Shown here one piece after another: positions 18,054 to 26,881 of a DNA stretch of 64,000 nucleotides (positions are counted from its first letter, which is position 1; each line of letters starts with the position of its first letter). Origin of the DNA: Sphingorhabdus sp. EL138. GTDB lineage: Bacteria; Pseudomonadota; Alphaproteobacteria; Sphingomonadales; Sphingomonadaceae. Below the pieces are notes generated by a model. That model was not told the origin of the DNA and ran no database searches. It saw only the letters and a program-made list of their open reading frames with translations. The position numbers and the translations under genes are program-made. The stretch lies in contig NZ_CAMCWY010000003.1 in assembly GCF_945882965.1 (NCBI RefSeq), forward strand, positions 62,001-126,000, written 5' to 3'.

Positions 18054-19295
18054 TCACCATTCAAGTTGGAGGGTACGCATGGAGCGCAAAAAGCCGGTGA
18101 CATAGGTTGGCTCACCGCCCGGCTTCACGCGATATTCGGGGATACGCTTTAGCCACTCTTCCAATGTCGCTATCAATTCAATACGCGCCAGATTGGAGCC
18201 AATGCACCGATGCGGACCAACGCCGAACGTGGAATGCGGAATGCCCTCGCGGCTCAGGTCGATTTTTTCTGGTTCATCCATGTGGCGCGGATCACGTGAC
18301 GCACACGCGTAAGTCAGCATAACGAACTCGCCTTCCTTAATTGAAGTGCCGGCTACTTCAACATCCGCAGTCGCAGTGCGTCCTAGTGCAACAACTGGAG
18401 GAAAAAAGCGGGCATATTCCTCAATGGCGTTTTCGACCAATTCCGGGTTGTCAATCAACAGCTGCCGCTGGTCTGGGTTCGTTGCGAGATGGTGTATTGC
18501 TGAGCCCATAACAAATGTGGTGGTGGCGATGCCGCCAAAGGTCAAATCGACGAGGATACTGACCTTGTGTTCCCATGGTGATTCAGTGCCATCGTCATAA
18601 GTTACCCCGGCCAAAATCGTATCGATTAGATCACCGCGCTGCGGTTGCGTCGAGCGCCACTGAAGATGTTTATCGAGATATTCAAATACCTCACCAAAAT
18701 TTCGGGCACGTTCGGCAAGATCGAGAGCAAACGTCCCTTCTTCGACGCCATTTACCAGCATAGCCAAATCGTCAATGGGCAGGCCAAGAACGTTTTTAAA
18801 GAATGCCCAGCCTGGGAGCAGCGCACCAAATTCGCTTATGAATTCGCATTCTCCACGATCAATGAATTTGTCGATCAGCGCATTCGCATCGTCCCTTACA
18901 ACTTGCTCATAACCTGCGCAAACCTTCGGACTAAGGTGGGGGTTCAGCACTCGGCGCCAGCGCGTGTGGATCGGTGGATCGCTCTCTTCAGGCATCAGAT
19001 AGGGCAAGCCGTCCGGCCGATTGGGCATGTAGCCCTTTGCGCTACTGAAAGTCTGCCAGTCCTGTGCAGCGGCGCGGACGTCGTCTTGCGTGTTGATCAT
19101 ATAATACCCTTTGCCGACCTTTGAATGGACGACAGGGCATTTATGAGCCATAAAATTGAGTGTTTCGTCGAAGCGATCATTGAAAACGGGATCATCCAGA
19201 TCAAAGTCATTTACCAGATCGCGTCCAAAACGCTCAATCAGAGCTTCGGGCGTGGTTTCTTGATCCAGCGGTTCGGTTGGCGAACTACCATTCAT
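18054..19295 (-). CDS. Cytochrome P450 monooxygenase
   Basis: Soluble bacterial P450 of 413 residues. Heme-binding FGVGPHRCIG (Cys364), K-helix ExxR as EYAR (Glu293, Arg296) and C-helix HTRWRR are present. In the I-helix the conserved acid-alcohol pair reads GGIATT: the acid (Asp251 in P450cam) is Ala257 while Thr258 stays, which is uncommon for a hydroxylase. Next to a ferredoxin and a 6-oxocamphor hydrolase-like enzyme, hydroxylation of a bicyclic ketone is the best guess. The promoter region holds operator site 4 (19331-19344), 35 bases upstream. It heads a five-gene leftward operon. Confidence 0.93.
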   Translation of the reverse strand: MNGSSPTEPLDQETTPEALIERFGRDLVNDFDLDDPVFNDRFDETLNFMAHKCPVVHSKVGKGYYMINTQDDVRAAAQDWQTFSSAKGYMPNRPDGLPYLMPEESDPPIHTRWRRVLNPHLSPKVCAGYEQVVRDDANALIDKFIDRGECEFISEFGALLPGWAFFKNVLGLPIDDLAMLVNGVEEGTFALDLAERARNFGEVFEYLDKHLQWRSTQPQRGDLIDTILAGVTYDDGTESPWEHKVSILVDLTFGGIATTTFVMGSAIHHLATNPDQRQLLIDNPELVENAIEEYARFFPPVVALGRTATADVEVAGTSIKEGEFVMLTYACASRDPRHMDEPEKIDLSREGIPHSTFGVGPHRCIGSNLARIELIATLEEWLKRIPEYRVKPGGEPTYVTGFLRSMRTLQLEW

Positions 19296-19330
19296 GGTTG
19301 CAATTCCTCTCTCACGAGCTATTTACTCAA

Positions 19331-19344
19331 AACAATCATTTGTT
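19331..19344. promoter_or_regulatory. Predicted TetR operator site 4 (before P450 operon)
   Basis: AACAATCATTTGTT, the exact reverse complement of site 3. On the minus strand a possible -35 (TTGACG) stands 27 bases ahead of it, similar in layout to site 3. It lies between the P450 operon and the divergent broken ligase gene. Confidence 0.72.
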
Positions 19345-19443
19345 TTTGTCATAACCTAATCGTGACGTCAATAGAAGATGCACGCCCATACAAGCGAGGC
19401 TGCGCTTTAATGTTTTAGTTTTCAGAGGAGCTGCCATTGTGCT

Positions 19444-21148
19444 GTGTTCATAATGACTGATGGGATCTCACGCCATAATAGTCAAAGCTATGTTATGGGA
19501 AAGCAATTGCCTTTTCTGCCAATGGGACGAATAGGTGATGCGCTTAGACAGGCAGCTAACAACTGGCCGCACTTCGAAGCATTGGTTTCAGTCGAGCAAG
19601 GAATCCGTCTCACTTGGTCAGGCCTCGATCATGCGGTTGATGACTTGGCGGCAGGCTTGCGTGCGTTGGGTCTTTGCCCAGGTGATCGTGTGGGCCTGTG
19701 GGCTGTCAATTCTGCTGAATGGGTGATTGTCCAACTGGCCACTGCACGCGTTGGAATGATATTGGTGACAATTAACCCCGCGTATCGCGTGGAAGAATTC
19801 AAGCACGCTGTGGCAGCGTCAGGCTGCGCGGCGCTGATCGTCGGGCCAGCTTACAAGACTAGCAATTTTGCAGAGCTGACCTTAGAATCTGAACCAAATT
19901 TAGGCAGTGTAAGTCAACAAATTATGCTGCCTACCATCCGGGTCGCAATTCAGTTCGGTTCCGAAATAACGGCAGGATTTTTGGACTGGGATGAAGTCAT
20001 CGCGGCGGGCAAGCGCAACATTGACATGCTGCACGATAATGAGCCCGCAACTTTCAACGAACTAAGCCCAGTAAATATCCAATTTACGAGCGGCACCACT
20101 GGTCTTCCCAAGGGCGTGACCCTTAGCCATCAGAACATTCTGCAAAATGGCTGGTTCACTGGTAGGGCGTTAGGCCTCACTGAACGTGACCGACTCTGCA
20201 TTCCTGTGCCACTTTATCATTGCTTTGGTTTGGTAACCGGGGTGCTGGCTTGTGTAGCGCGCGGCGCCACGATGGTGTTGCCTAGCCCCACCTTCGATGC
20301 AGAGCGGACTTTGTCGACACTCGCGGAGGAGGCATGCACCGCAGTTTATGGAGTGCCAACTTTATGGAGTGCCAACAATGTATGCGGCAATTCTTCGGTT
20401 ACCGAATTTTGACAGTTATCAAATCCAGTCCTTGCGGACAGGAATAATGGCAGGATCAATCTGTCCAGAGGATCTCATGCTTGACGTCATGACCCGCATG
20501 CACGTGTCTGATCTCGCCATTTGCTATGGAATGACAGAGGCACCAGTGAGTTTTCAAACGTCCCCCGCAGATACAATTGCTGAGCGCACCGGCACCGTCG
20601 GGCGCATCCAGCCGAATGTTGAAGCTAAGATAATTTCGGAAAGCGGAGAAACCGTTCAATGCGGCGTTACCGGGGAAATATGTGTGCGCGGATATAATGT
20701 GATGGTTGGATACTGGGGCGACCCAGCATCAACAGCGACGACGAAAGATAGCGAGGGGTGGCTTCGTACCGGCGATTTAGGAACGATCGACACCAGTGGA
20801 TTTTTGAACATCGTTGGTCGCATAAAAGATATGGTCATCCGTGGAGGAGAAAATCTCTATCCCAAAGAAATCGAAGAATATTTGCGAACACATTCGGAGA
20901 TAATGGATGTTCACGTGTTCGGAGTAGCCGATGCGCATTATGGGGAAGAATTATGCGCGTGGGTGTCGGTTGCTTCGACAAGCACGCTGACTGAGGGGGA
21001 TGTGAAATCCTTCTGCCACGGGAAAATATCTCACAATAAAATCCCGAAACATGTTCGCTTTGTAGAGACTTTTCCCATGACGGTAACAGGTAAAGTGCAA
21101 AAGCACATAATGCGCGCCGAAATGGAAAGTCGCCTCGTCCAGCACTGA
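19444..21148 (+). pseudogene. Acyl-CoA synthetase gene broken by a 16-bp duplication
   Basis: ANL-family ligase in two frames. The first part (to a stop at 20410-20412) holds TSGTTGLPKGV and the N-terminal domain; the second (frame entered at 20361) holds YGMTEAPVSF, RTGDLG, GRIKDMVIRGGENLYP and the catalytic Lys of TGKVQKH. At 20345-20376 the 16-mer TTTATGGAGTGCCAAC occurs twice in tandem. Removing one copy restores AVYGVPTMYAAI and one frame of about 560 residues. No other damage is visible, so the event looks recent. Start could be GTG 19444 or ATG 19453. It is divergent from the P450 operon and may have been under operator site 4. Confidence 0.92.
20345..20376 (+). repeat. 16-bp perfect tandem duplication causing a frameshift
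   Basis: Two adjacent copies of TTTATGGAGTGCCAAC (20345-20360, 20361-20376). Sixteen bases is one more than a multiple of three, so the ligase frame shifts by +1 and ends at 20412. Confidence 0.97.
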
Positions 21149-21219
21149 TATGAATCCTGAATCTTGTGCAACAATAAGACCCCACGGCAGAGCCCCTAAC
21201 CCGAGATGCATATTCAGTA

Positions 21220-21233
21220 AACAAACACTTGTT
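21220..21233. promoter_or_regulatory. Predicted TetR operator site 5 (before aldo/keto reductase)
   Basis: AACAAACACTTGTT; twelve of fourteen bases agree with site 3 on one strand or the other and both AACAA/TTGTT ends are intact. It lies about 80 bases before the aldo/keto reductase gene. Confidence 0.62.
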
Positions 21234-21314
21234 TTATCTGGAAAAGCTAGGCAACAGTGCTAATTGTTATGACGACGGACAGGCTGAAGAAGGGACAAGG
21301 TCATTAGCGCGCAA

Positions 21315-22163
21315 TTGATACTGAATGATGGTAGGTTGATGCCGCAATTGGGCTTGGGCTTGATGCGCTTCGGCTCAGAATCGGAAACGGTCGCGGTACT
21401 AAGTCGGGCCGTTAGCGCTGGTTATCGGTTGTTCGACAGCGCCGCTGTTTATGGCAATGAGCAGCTAGTGGGTGAAGGTCTTCGCCAGTGCGGGGTGGTC
21501 AGGCAGGATCTGTTTGTTACGACCAAGTTGTGGAACACGGAGCACGGTCGCTTAAAGGCCCGCGCTGCGCTGACGGGAAGCCTTGATCGGCTCGGACTTG
21601 ATCAAATCGATCTATATCTGATCCATTGGCCTCTCCCGATGGAGGACCTTTACGTCGATACGTGGCGTGCGCTGATCGAATTACAAGGCGAGGGGTTGAT
21701 CGGTTCGATCGGTGTTTCGAACCACACTCAAGAGCAGTTGGTGCGCTTGATTGAAGCAACTGGCGTTGTTCCTGCCGTTAATCAAATCGAGATGCACCCG
21801 CGGTTCCAGCAGCACATGCTGCATGAATTCCACAAGCAGCACGGCATTGTAAGTCAAGCTTGGTCACCATTCGGCGGCGGCGGTACCGGCGAAGTTCCAG
21901 TGCTTTCCGAGCCGGTTCTTATTAAAATTGCTGCCAAGCATGATTGCACAGTTTCACAGGTTATCCTCCGCTGGCTTACACAACTGGGTGCGTCAGCTAT
22001 TCCCAAAGCAACAAGCATGAAGCACCTTGCAGAGAACATTGGCGCGTTGGCATTTGATCTTGACCATGCAGACATGGTTGAGATCGCCTCTCTAGATAGC
22101 GAGTATGGCCGGACAGGGCCCAATCCAATGACCTTCGCCGTAAAAGATTGGTCCGCTTCTTGA
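21315..22163 (+). CDS. Aldo/keto reductase
   Basis: NADPH-dependent AKR of 282 residues, family of 2,5-diketogluconate reductases. The catalytic tetrad is visible: Asp and Tyr in FDSAAVYGNEQ, Lys in TTKLWN, His in LIHWPLP. The cofactor-binding end has IPKATSMKHLAENI. The only start in frame near the family N-terminus is TTG 21315, with AAGGGACAAGG upstream, though spacing is long. A TetR-type operator precedes it. It would reduce a ketone or aldehyde made in the pathway. Directly after its stop begins the truncated receptor tail at 22187. Confidence 0.88.
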   Translation: MILNDGRLMPQLGLGLMRFGSESETVAVLSRAVSAGYRLFDSAAVYGNEQLVGEGLRQCGVVRQDLFVTTKLWNTEHGRLKARAALTGSLDRLGLDQIDLYLIHWPLPMEDLYVDTWRALIELQGEGLIGSIGVSNHTQEQLVRLIEATGVVPAVNQIEMHPRFQQHMLHEFHKQHGIVSQAWSPFGGGGTGEVPVLSEPVLIKIAAKHDCTVSQVILRWLTQLGASAIPKATSMKHLAENIGALAFDLDHADMVEIASLDSEYGRTGPNPMTFAVKDWSAS

Positions 22164-22186
22164 TCCGCCCTTTCCCTGCACACCTA

Positions 22187-22402
22187 CAGTTCAATTCTGC
22201 GGTACCAGGTGATCCTAGAACGTACATGGTCAATGTACGGTTCAATTTTTAATCGCACTGTCTAAAACGAATTGATTATCGCCTCGGAGAGGCGATATCG
22301 AATATATGGGCACACTCTTTTGGGCTCTGGTTTTGGTTCCTCTTGATTGCAGCCTGTGGCTTTCCCCAATAGCTTGGCGATGCTGGCTATTCTGATATTG
22401 AT
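22187..22402 (+). repeat. Direct repeat A: 3' tail of a TonB receptor gene plus downstream DNA
   Basis: Bases 22187-22252 encode, in frame with a TAA stop, the last 21 residues of a TonB-dependent receptor (QFNSAVPGDP ... VNVRFNF), differing in only a few bases from the end of the intact gene at 44309-44374. The similarity goes on past the stop to about 22402 / 44555, although copy A lacks the hairpin at 44423-44472. No receptor body precedes it: the aldo/keto reductase ends 24 bases before. It is a stump left by rearrangement. Confidence 0.9.
22278..22296 (+). terminator. Short perfect hairpin in repeat A
   Basis: ATCGCCTC-GGA-GAGGCGAT, an 8-bp perfect stem with a 3-base loop. No T-run follows, so termination is uncertain. 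The counterpart in repeat B has one mismatch. Confidence 0.4.
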
Positions 22403-22469
22403 AATAAGCTTCAGTAAGACAGATCCTCGCATTTTTCAAATGTCAGAAGTTTAAAAAATGTGTGCTTTG

Positions 22470-23663
22470 TCAAGTAGGCATTCCTCTTTCGGCTTTTAGT
22501 GAGTGACGCGGGTCGTCGGCCGGATGGGAGTGGTGAGATGGCCCGATGGCATCGGCATCTCCGCCTTCGTAAGAACCTAGCGCTGGAGCTGGGCGCATTG
22601 CATCCTTCGATCGAAAAACCGGCGCGATTGGCAATGGGAGAACAGGGATGTTCACGCCGTCCGCAGTTAGGGTGCGATCGAACAACCCTGTGTGTTTGTT
22701 TTGCGGGTGGGAAACCGCAGTCTGCAGATCTTCAATCAGCGAACAGCACACGTCCTCGCCTTCAAATGCCGCCATCCATTCCGATGCCGTTCGAAGGACG
22801 ATCAGGCTTTCAATGGCATTCGTGGTAGTTTCAGCTTGTGCCTGATCGGCGTCCCGCAATTCGTCAGGCAACCCAATAATTCGGCAGAAATTTAGCCAGA
22901 ACTGCTGCTCCAGTGGCGCTGCTGCGATGAAGCGATCGTCGGAGGTGCGATATATCTGGTAACGGGGAGTCCCGCCCGTTGTGAGGCCACCCTTACCCTC
23001 CGGCCATTTTGCAAGGCCCAATCCTTCGCCGAGCGTTTCGTAGGCGAAAGTGTAGAGCGAATCCGCCATAGAAAGGTCGAGATAGGCGCCTTCACCGGTT
23101 CGCTGCCTACGCATGAGTGCCAGCAGGATATTGATTACTGCTGGGTAGGTGCCGCCAGCTATGTCCGCTGCAAGGACAGGTGGAAGACCTGGCTTGCCGT
23201 CGGTCCCGACCGATGATCCCAGGAGGCCGCTTTCGGCCATAAAATTGAGATCATGTGACGCCTTGCCGGCCTTGGGGCCGCTCTGGCCCCACCCAGTCAG
23301 AGAGCAATAGATTATCCCCGGATTCTTCGCCACTATATCTTCGAACCCCAATCCAAGGCGAGACATGACCCCCGGTCTGAACTGTTCGAGAATGATGTCG
23401 GCCTTTTCCAGCAGTGGGTCGAGTCTTGCGCGGTCCTCGCTATCCTTGAGGTTCAGCGTGAGACTTTGCTTGCCGCGATTGAGCATGTGGAAATTGATGC
23501 TGCTACCGGCCAGCCGCGGTTGGTAACTGCGCATCTCGTCGCCGGTACCTGGCCTTTCTATTTTGACGATCGTTGCACCGGCTTCTGCTAGCATCAAGCT
23601 TGCAAGCGGACCGGGAAGAAGGGTGCTGAAATCGAGAACGAGAAGGTTGGTGAGAGGGGGCAT
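22470..23663 (-). CDS. CaiB/BaiF family CoA-transferase (AMACR-like)
   Basis: Class III CoA-transferase/racemase of 397 residues. LLPGPLASLMLAEAGATIVKI near the start, GWGQSGP near residue 125 and the catalytic Asp in LAADIAGGTYPAV around residue 167 are present. The early DFSTLLPGPLAS and ADIAGG are reminiscent of alpha-methylacyl-CoA racemase. It is the last gene of the leftward operon that starts with the thiolase-like gene at 26.9 kb, though about 370 bases separate it from the cupin gene. The start ATG has AGGCAGG upstream. The tail is His- and Pro-rich (SHHSHPADDPRH). Confidence 0.88.
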   Translation of the reverse strand: MPPLTNLLVLDFSTLLPGPLASLMLAEAGATIVKIERPGTGDEMRSYQPRLAGSSINFHMLNRGKQSLTLNLKDSEDRARLDPLLEKADIILEQFRPGVMSRLGLGFEDIVAKNPGIIYCSLTGWGQSGPKAGKASHDLNFMAESGLLGSSVGTDGKPGLPPVLAADIAGGTYPAVINILLALMRRQRTGEGAYLDLSMADSLYTFAYETLGEGLGLAKWPEGKGGLTTGGTPRYQIYRTSDDRFIAAAPLEQQFWLNFCRIIGLPDELRDADQAQAETTTNAIESLIVLRTASEWMAAFEGEDVCCSLIEDLQTAVSHPQNKHTGLFDRTLTADGVNIPVLPLPIAPVFRSKDAMRPAPALGSYEGGDADAIGPSHHSHPADDPRHSLKAERGMPT

Positions 23664-24034
23664 GTTCGTACCTGCCTATTGGTTGTTGCTGGATGGCGAT
23701 AACTGTCTCGGGTTTCTCGGTACTGCCGCGATCGGCGCTGCTAGCGACATCAATTTTGCGAACGGCTCAGGTTGAGCTCCTCTTTGACACCGTGCCTTGG
23801 GACACATTTTGATGCACACAAGAAGGGAATTAAAAAGGTTGTGTCATTGCTCTCTATGCCGCGCGGGGTCGGGCGCGCACTAGAAAAGATCTAGCAGATA
23901 TAGATGCGAGGACCAGAAGACAAAATACGCAGAGCAGTATCTCGAAAACAACGATTTTTCCTAGCAGTGAGAGGCAGCGCCCCGATGAGCGTTCCTGTCC
24001 GCCGGTTTCAGAGACTTAGCTTTAACCCCAACGA
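23664..24034. other. Intergenic stretch, no gene seen
   Basis: About 370 bases between the CoA-transferase and the secreted cupin. No family-like frame or hairpin with a T-run is visible. It could hold a separate promoter for the CoA-transferase gene. Confidence 0.5.
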
Positions 24035-24595
24035 TTACCAGCCCGACCCATCATCGAGGGCTGCCGCTGCGAGAGCGGCCTCAGGCGTCAGCGTAGCCCC
24101 CGATTCGTTAACGAAATAGATATCAAACGGTGCGTCGGCAACCATGAAAATTAGGCAGTCTTCAACGGACGTGCACCGAAAACGGTGAATGTGGCCACTG
24201 GGTAGTTGAGAATAGGATCCAACCTTCAGGATAACAGGCCGTTCACCCTTCATTTGCGCAAGCGGGGCGCCTTGCAGCACTACCAATTCCTCCGTCGGAG
24301 TATGCCAATGGTTGGGTACAAGGCAACCCGACCGCATCCGCACCATCAAGGTAGATGCACCAGTTGCCATATTACCTCGCAAAGGCGCGATAGTGGTGCA
24401 GGAAGGTACCCCTGGAACTGCCATGAAGGCTGCATCGGCGGGGCGCTGCAAAAGTATTGCTGGTGTGCCCGACGCATGGGCGGCATGCGCGCCTTGGGAA
24501 GCCTCATCTCCCCCCAAAGCTGCCGCAGCATTGGCTGCACCGGCACTCAACAGGGCAAACGCGGCGGCAGTCAGAGCTGAACATCTTATGGTCAT
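24035..24595 (-). CDS. Exported cupin-domain protein
   Basis: Protein of 186 residues with a signal peptide of about 23 residues (MTIRCSALTAAAFALLSAGA, cleavage near ANA-AA), so it is likely periplasmic. One cupin domain follows: metal motif NHWHTPTEELVVL around residue 95 and SGHIHRFRC around 132, giving the His/Glu/His ligands. Function of such secreted cupins is not established; a metal-dependent dioxygenase or detoxifying role is possible. A decayed paralogue lies at 38.7 kb. It is transcribed after the cytoplasmic cupin gene, 50 bases apart. Confidence 0.82.
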   Translation of the reverse strand: MTIRCSALTAAAFALLSAGAANAAAALGGDEASQGAHAAHASGTPAILLQRPADAAFMAVPGVPSCTTIAPLRGNMATGASTLMVRMRSGCLVPNHWHTPTEELVVLQGAPLAQMKGERPVILKVGSYSQLPSGHIHRFRCTSVEDCLIFMVADAPFDIYFVNESGATLTPEAALAAAALDDGSGW

Positions 24596-24645
24596 GGCAG
24601 GTCTCCGGAGGGGTATCTGGTTTCGAGGCGGCAGACGCCTTGGGA

Positions 24646-25197
24646 CTATTTCGCGTGCAGCGCTTGGAACGGCGGTGGCGGCAGGTGATCAGCCGCTCCG
24701 TTAGCCTTAGCTGTGCGATACATCCATTCGCAATCGACGAATTCACCCGTTGGCAGCCCGTCCTCGCCGACGCCACTCAGTCCAGCATAGAAGATGACGA
24801 AGAAAGTTGCGCCATCGGGCCCGATGGTAGGCTTGTGATGAATGCCGCCAGCTTCCACGATATAGTCGCCCTTGAACATCGTACCATATTCGTAGGAAAA
24901 CTCGCCCTCGAGAACAAAGGCATGGGCCTCACCGAAGTGATGGTGATCTGGTGTTTCGAGCCCACCGCGCATACGGATAAGCGCCGTAAACATGCTGTGT
25001 GCACGATTGATGTAGAGCAACTTGAACTCGCTGCCTTCCATAGCCCAATTCGTCCAAGGCACTTGCTCGCACCGCACCAGCGATGAACCATCCGGAAAGA
25101 TCTTCGACATGTAGCGGTCAGCCACTGCGAAGCCGGATCGATCGTTAGAAGCATTTGGGGCTCCGGTGCTTGCGGATTGCTGAATAATAGTTGACAT
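24646..25197 (-). CDS. ChrR/Dke1-like cupin, possible C-C-cleaving dioxygenase
   Basis: Cytoplasmic cupin of 183 residues. The metal triad is clear: PDHHHFGEAHAFVLEG around residue 85 and GGIHHKP around 120. The layout matches the cupin_7 group that includes acetylacetone dioxygenase and 2,4'-dihydroxyacetophenone dioxygenase, Fe(II) enzymes that cleave C-C bonds next to carbonyls. A beta-dicarbonyl or hydroxyketone substrate would fit the cluster, but this is inferred from fold only. Start ATG 25197 follows AAGGAGAG. It lies between DUF35 and the exported cupin. Confidence 0.75.
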   Translation of the reverse strand: MSTIIQQSASTGAPNASNDRSGFAVADRYMSKIFPDGSSLVRCEQVPWTNWAMEGSEFKLLYINRAHSMFTALIRMRGGLETPDHHHFGEAHAFVLEGEFSYEYGTMFKGDYIVEAGGIHHKPTIGPDGATFFVIFYAGLSGVGEDGLPTGEFVDCEWMYRTAKANGAADHLPPPPFQALHAK

Positions 25198-25247
25198 ATA
25201 ACTCTCCTTGTTTTTTTCGCATCAATTGAAAGGTATAAACATCCCTT

Positions 25248-25691
25248 TTAAACCATATAACTGTTATGTGAACCCCCTTTTTGCCGTGCGCCGAAAAAGG
25301 GGCCGTCAGCATAGATGACGCTTACCATTTCCACAGCCATACCACACTGCCAAGCCGCATCGCCAATGAAAGGGCAAGCCACGCGTATACCACAATCCAG
25401 ATCGACGATCCCGATGGCATAGGGCAAGTCTTCCTCGAAAATAGCCGGACCGGCGTGGACCCGCGTCCACGAATAGATCCTTCCCTCGGTTGTTATTTCC
25501 TCCCAATCGATCACATCTGTCCAGCAATGTGGGCAGATTGGCTTTGGAGGAAAGCTGTGACGTTGACATCCTCGGCAACGGGTAACAAGGAAGCGGCCTT
25601 CGGCAAGCGCATCCCAGAACACACGCGTGAACTCGGTGGCCCGCGGCGGATAGCGGCGACTGTGAGACAGTTTCACCAAAGGCATTGTCAT
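25248..25691 (-). CDS. DUF35 Zn-ribbon/OB-fold protein
   Basis: 147 residues: zinc ribbon with CRGC (about residue 40) and CPHC (about 54), then the OB fold (FEEDLPYAIGIVDLDCG). Its start overlaps the stop of the thiolase-like gene (ATGA at 25688-25691), which is the common arrangement for obligate partners. It should form a complex with that protein. Confidence 0.9.
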   Translation of the reverse strand: MTMPLVKLSHSRRYPPRATEFTRVFWDALAEGRFLVTRCRGCQRHSFPPKPICPHCWTDVIDWEEITTEGRIYSWTRVHAGPAIFEEDLPYAIGIVDLDCGIRVACPFIGDAAWQCGMAVEMVSVIYADGPFFGARQKGGSHNSYMV

Positions 25692-26881
25692 TTCGCGGCC
25701 TCCAGAACATGCACAAGTGCAGCGTTGTAATTGCCTAGCTCGTTCATAAGGAACCCAATCCTTGCGCTATCAACCTGACGCGGACCAGCGCGACCGCGTA
25801 GCTGGTCAAAAAGTTCCACGACGCTGTAAAGCGGCGTAGCGTAGGAGGGGTGGCCTCGCGAAGTCAACCCGCCAGACGTGCCGATAGGTATCTTCCCGCC
25901 TAACGATGTCATGCCAGTGGCAGCGGCATGCGCTCCAAGCCCTTTGGGAAAGAAGCCTGCCGCTTCGCTGGCCAACACTTCGACGATGGTGCAGGGCGCA
26001 TAGAGTTCAGCCAAATCGACAGCATCGGGGCCAAGTCCGGCAGCCTCGAATCCGGCTGTAGCCGCTGTGGCAGCGGCAGTAAAACCGATCATGTCTGCAG
26101 GGACATCCCCTATCTGGTGAACACCTTCATGGTGAAAGGCTCGCGACCGGATAATGACATAGGAAAGTCCCCGCCGCCGCGCGTATTGCTCGCTGGCAAT
26201 CACAACGCATGCCGCGCCGTCACCCCTGGGCGGTACTTCGTATAGCCCCAGCGGTTCAACGATGGAGCGCTGGGCAAGAACTTCTTCCAGCGTGATAGGT
26301 TTGCGAAACTGTGCAAGTGGATTATGGGCTGCATGGCCACGGTTCTTGACGGCGACAGAGGCCACCTCCGAGCGACTGACGCCGTATTCAAACATGTAAC
26401 GCTGCATGTCGAGTGCATACCAGCTAATCGGCGTAAAACCGGCTGGGGCGTGAAAATCAACGTCACCCGTCTTGCGCATGCTCTCCATCATGTGATCTCG
26501 AGCACTGATAGCTGTTTCCATATTTATGCCCAGCGCGAGGGCCACTTCCGTGCGACCCAAGGCAACCTCGTCCAGAGCCTTGTCGAAGGCTAGGGCCCCA
26601 GTGAGGCCGTTGCCCAAGACCTCCATGACAATGCCGTCGCAGGGAATGCGTAGATAGCTGGTCATGAAAGTGCTGAAATATTGTTGGCGCGTGTAAGGCC
26701 GAGGCTGGGCCACAACAATTGCCCCAACCCTCTCCCTCTCGGCACCTGAATCGGCCATGGCCTCGACTACCAGCCGAGCGAGCAGCTCGTGTTCCACCAC
26801 ATGGACTTCTGCATTGGAAGGTGTCTGGTGGCGACCTACCGGTAACGCACTGCAGCCAATGATTACGGGGCGGCAAGACAT
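25688..26881 (-). CDS. Thiolase-like protein without nucleophilic Cys (DUF35 partner)
   Basis: Thiolase-fold protein of 397 residues. The position of the nucleophile (CASG) reads VLGNGLTGALAF, so Cys is absent, while the C-terminal GGLTSRGHPSYAT keeps the GHP motif. Together with the overlapping DUF35 gene it resembles Ltp2-type retro-aldolases or non-cleaving thiolase homologues. ATG 26881 is chosen because GGAGAGG lies just upstream; the frame continues open to 27013 without a better start. It heads the leftward five-gene operon and is divergent from the LysR gene. Confidence 0.82.
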   Translation of the reverse strand: MSCRPVIIGCSALPVGRHQTPSNAEVHVVEHELLARLVVEAMADSGAERERVGAIVVAQPRPYTRQQYFSTFMTSYLRIPCDGIVMEVLGNGLTGALAFDKALDEVALGRTEVALALGINMETAISARDHMMESMRKTGDVDFHAPAGFTPISWYALDMQRYMFEYGVSRSEVASVAVKNRGHAAHNPLAQFRKPITLEEVLAQRSIVEPLGLYEVPPRGDGAACVVIASEQYARRRGLSYVIIRSRAFHHEGVHQIGDVPADMIGFTAAATAATAGFEAAGLGPDAVDLAELYAPCTIVEVLASEAAGFFPKGLGAHAAATGMTSLGGKIPIGTSGGLTSRGHPSYATPLYSVVELFDQLRGRAGPRQVDSARIGFLMNELGNYNAALVHVLEAAK

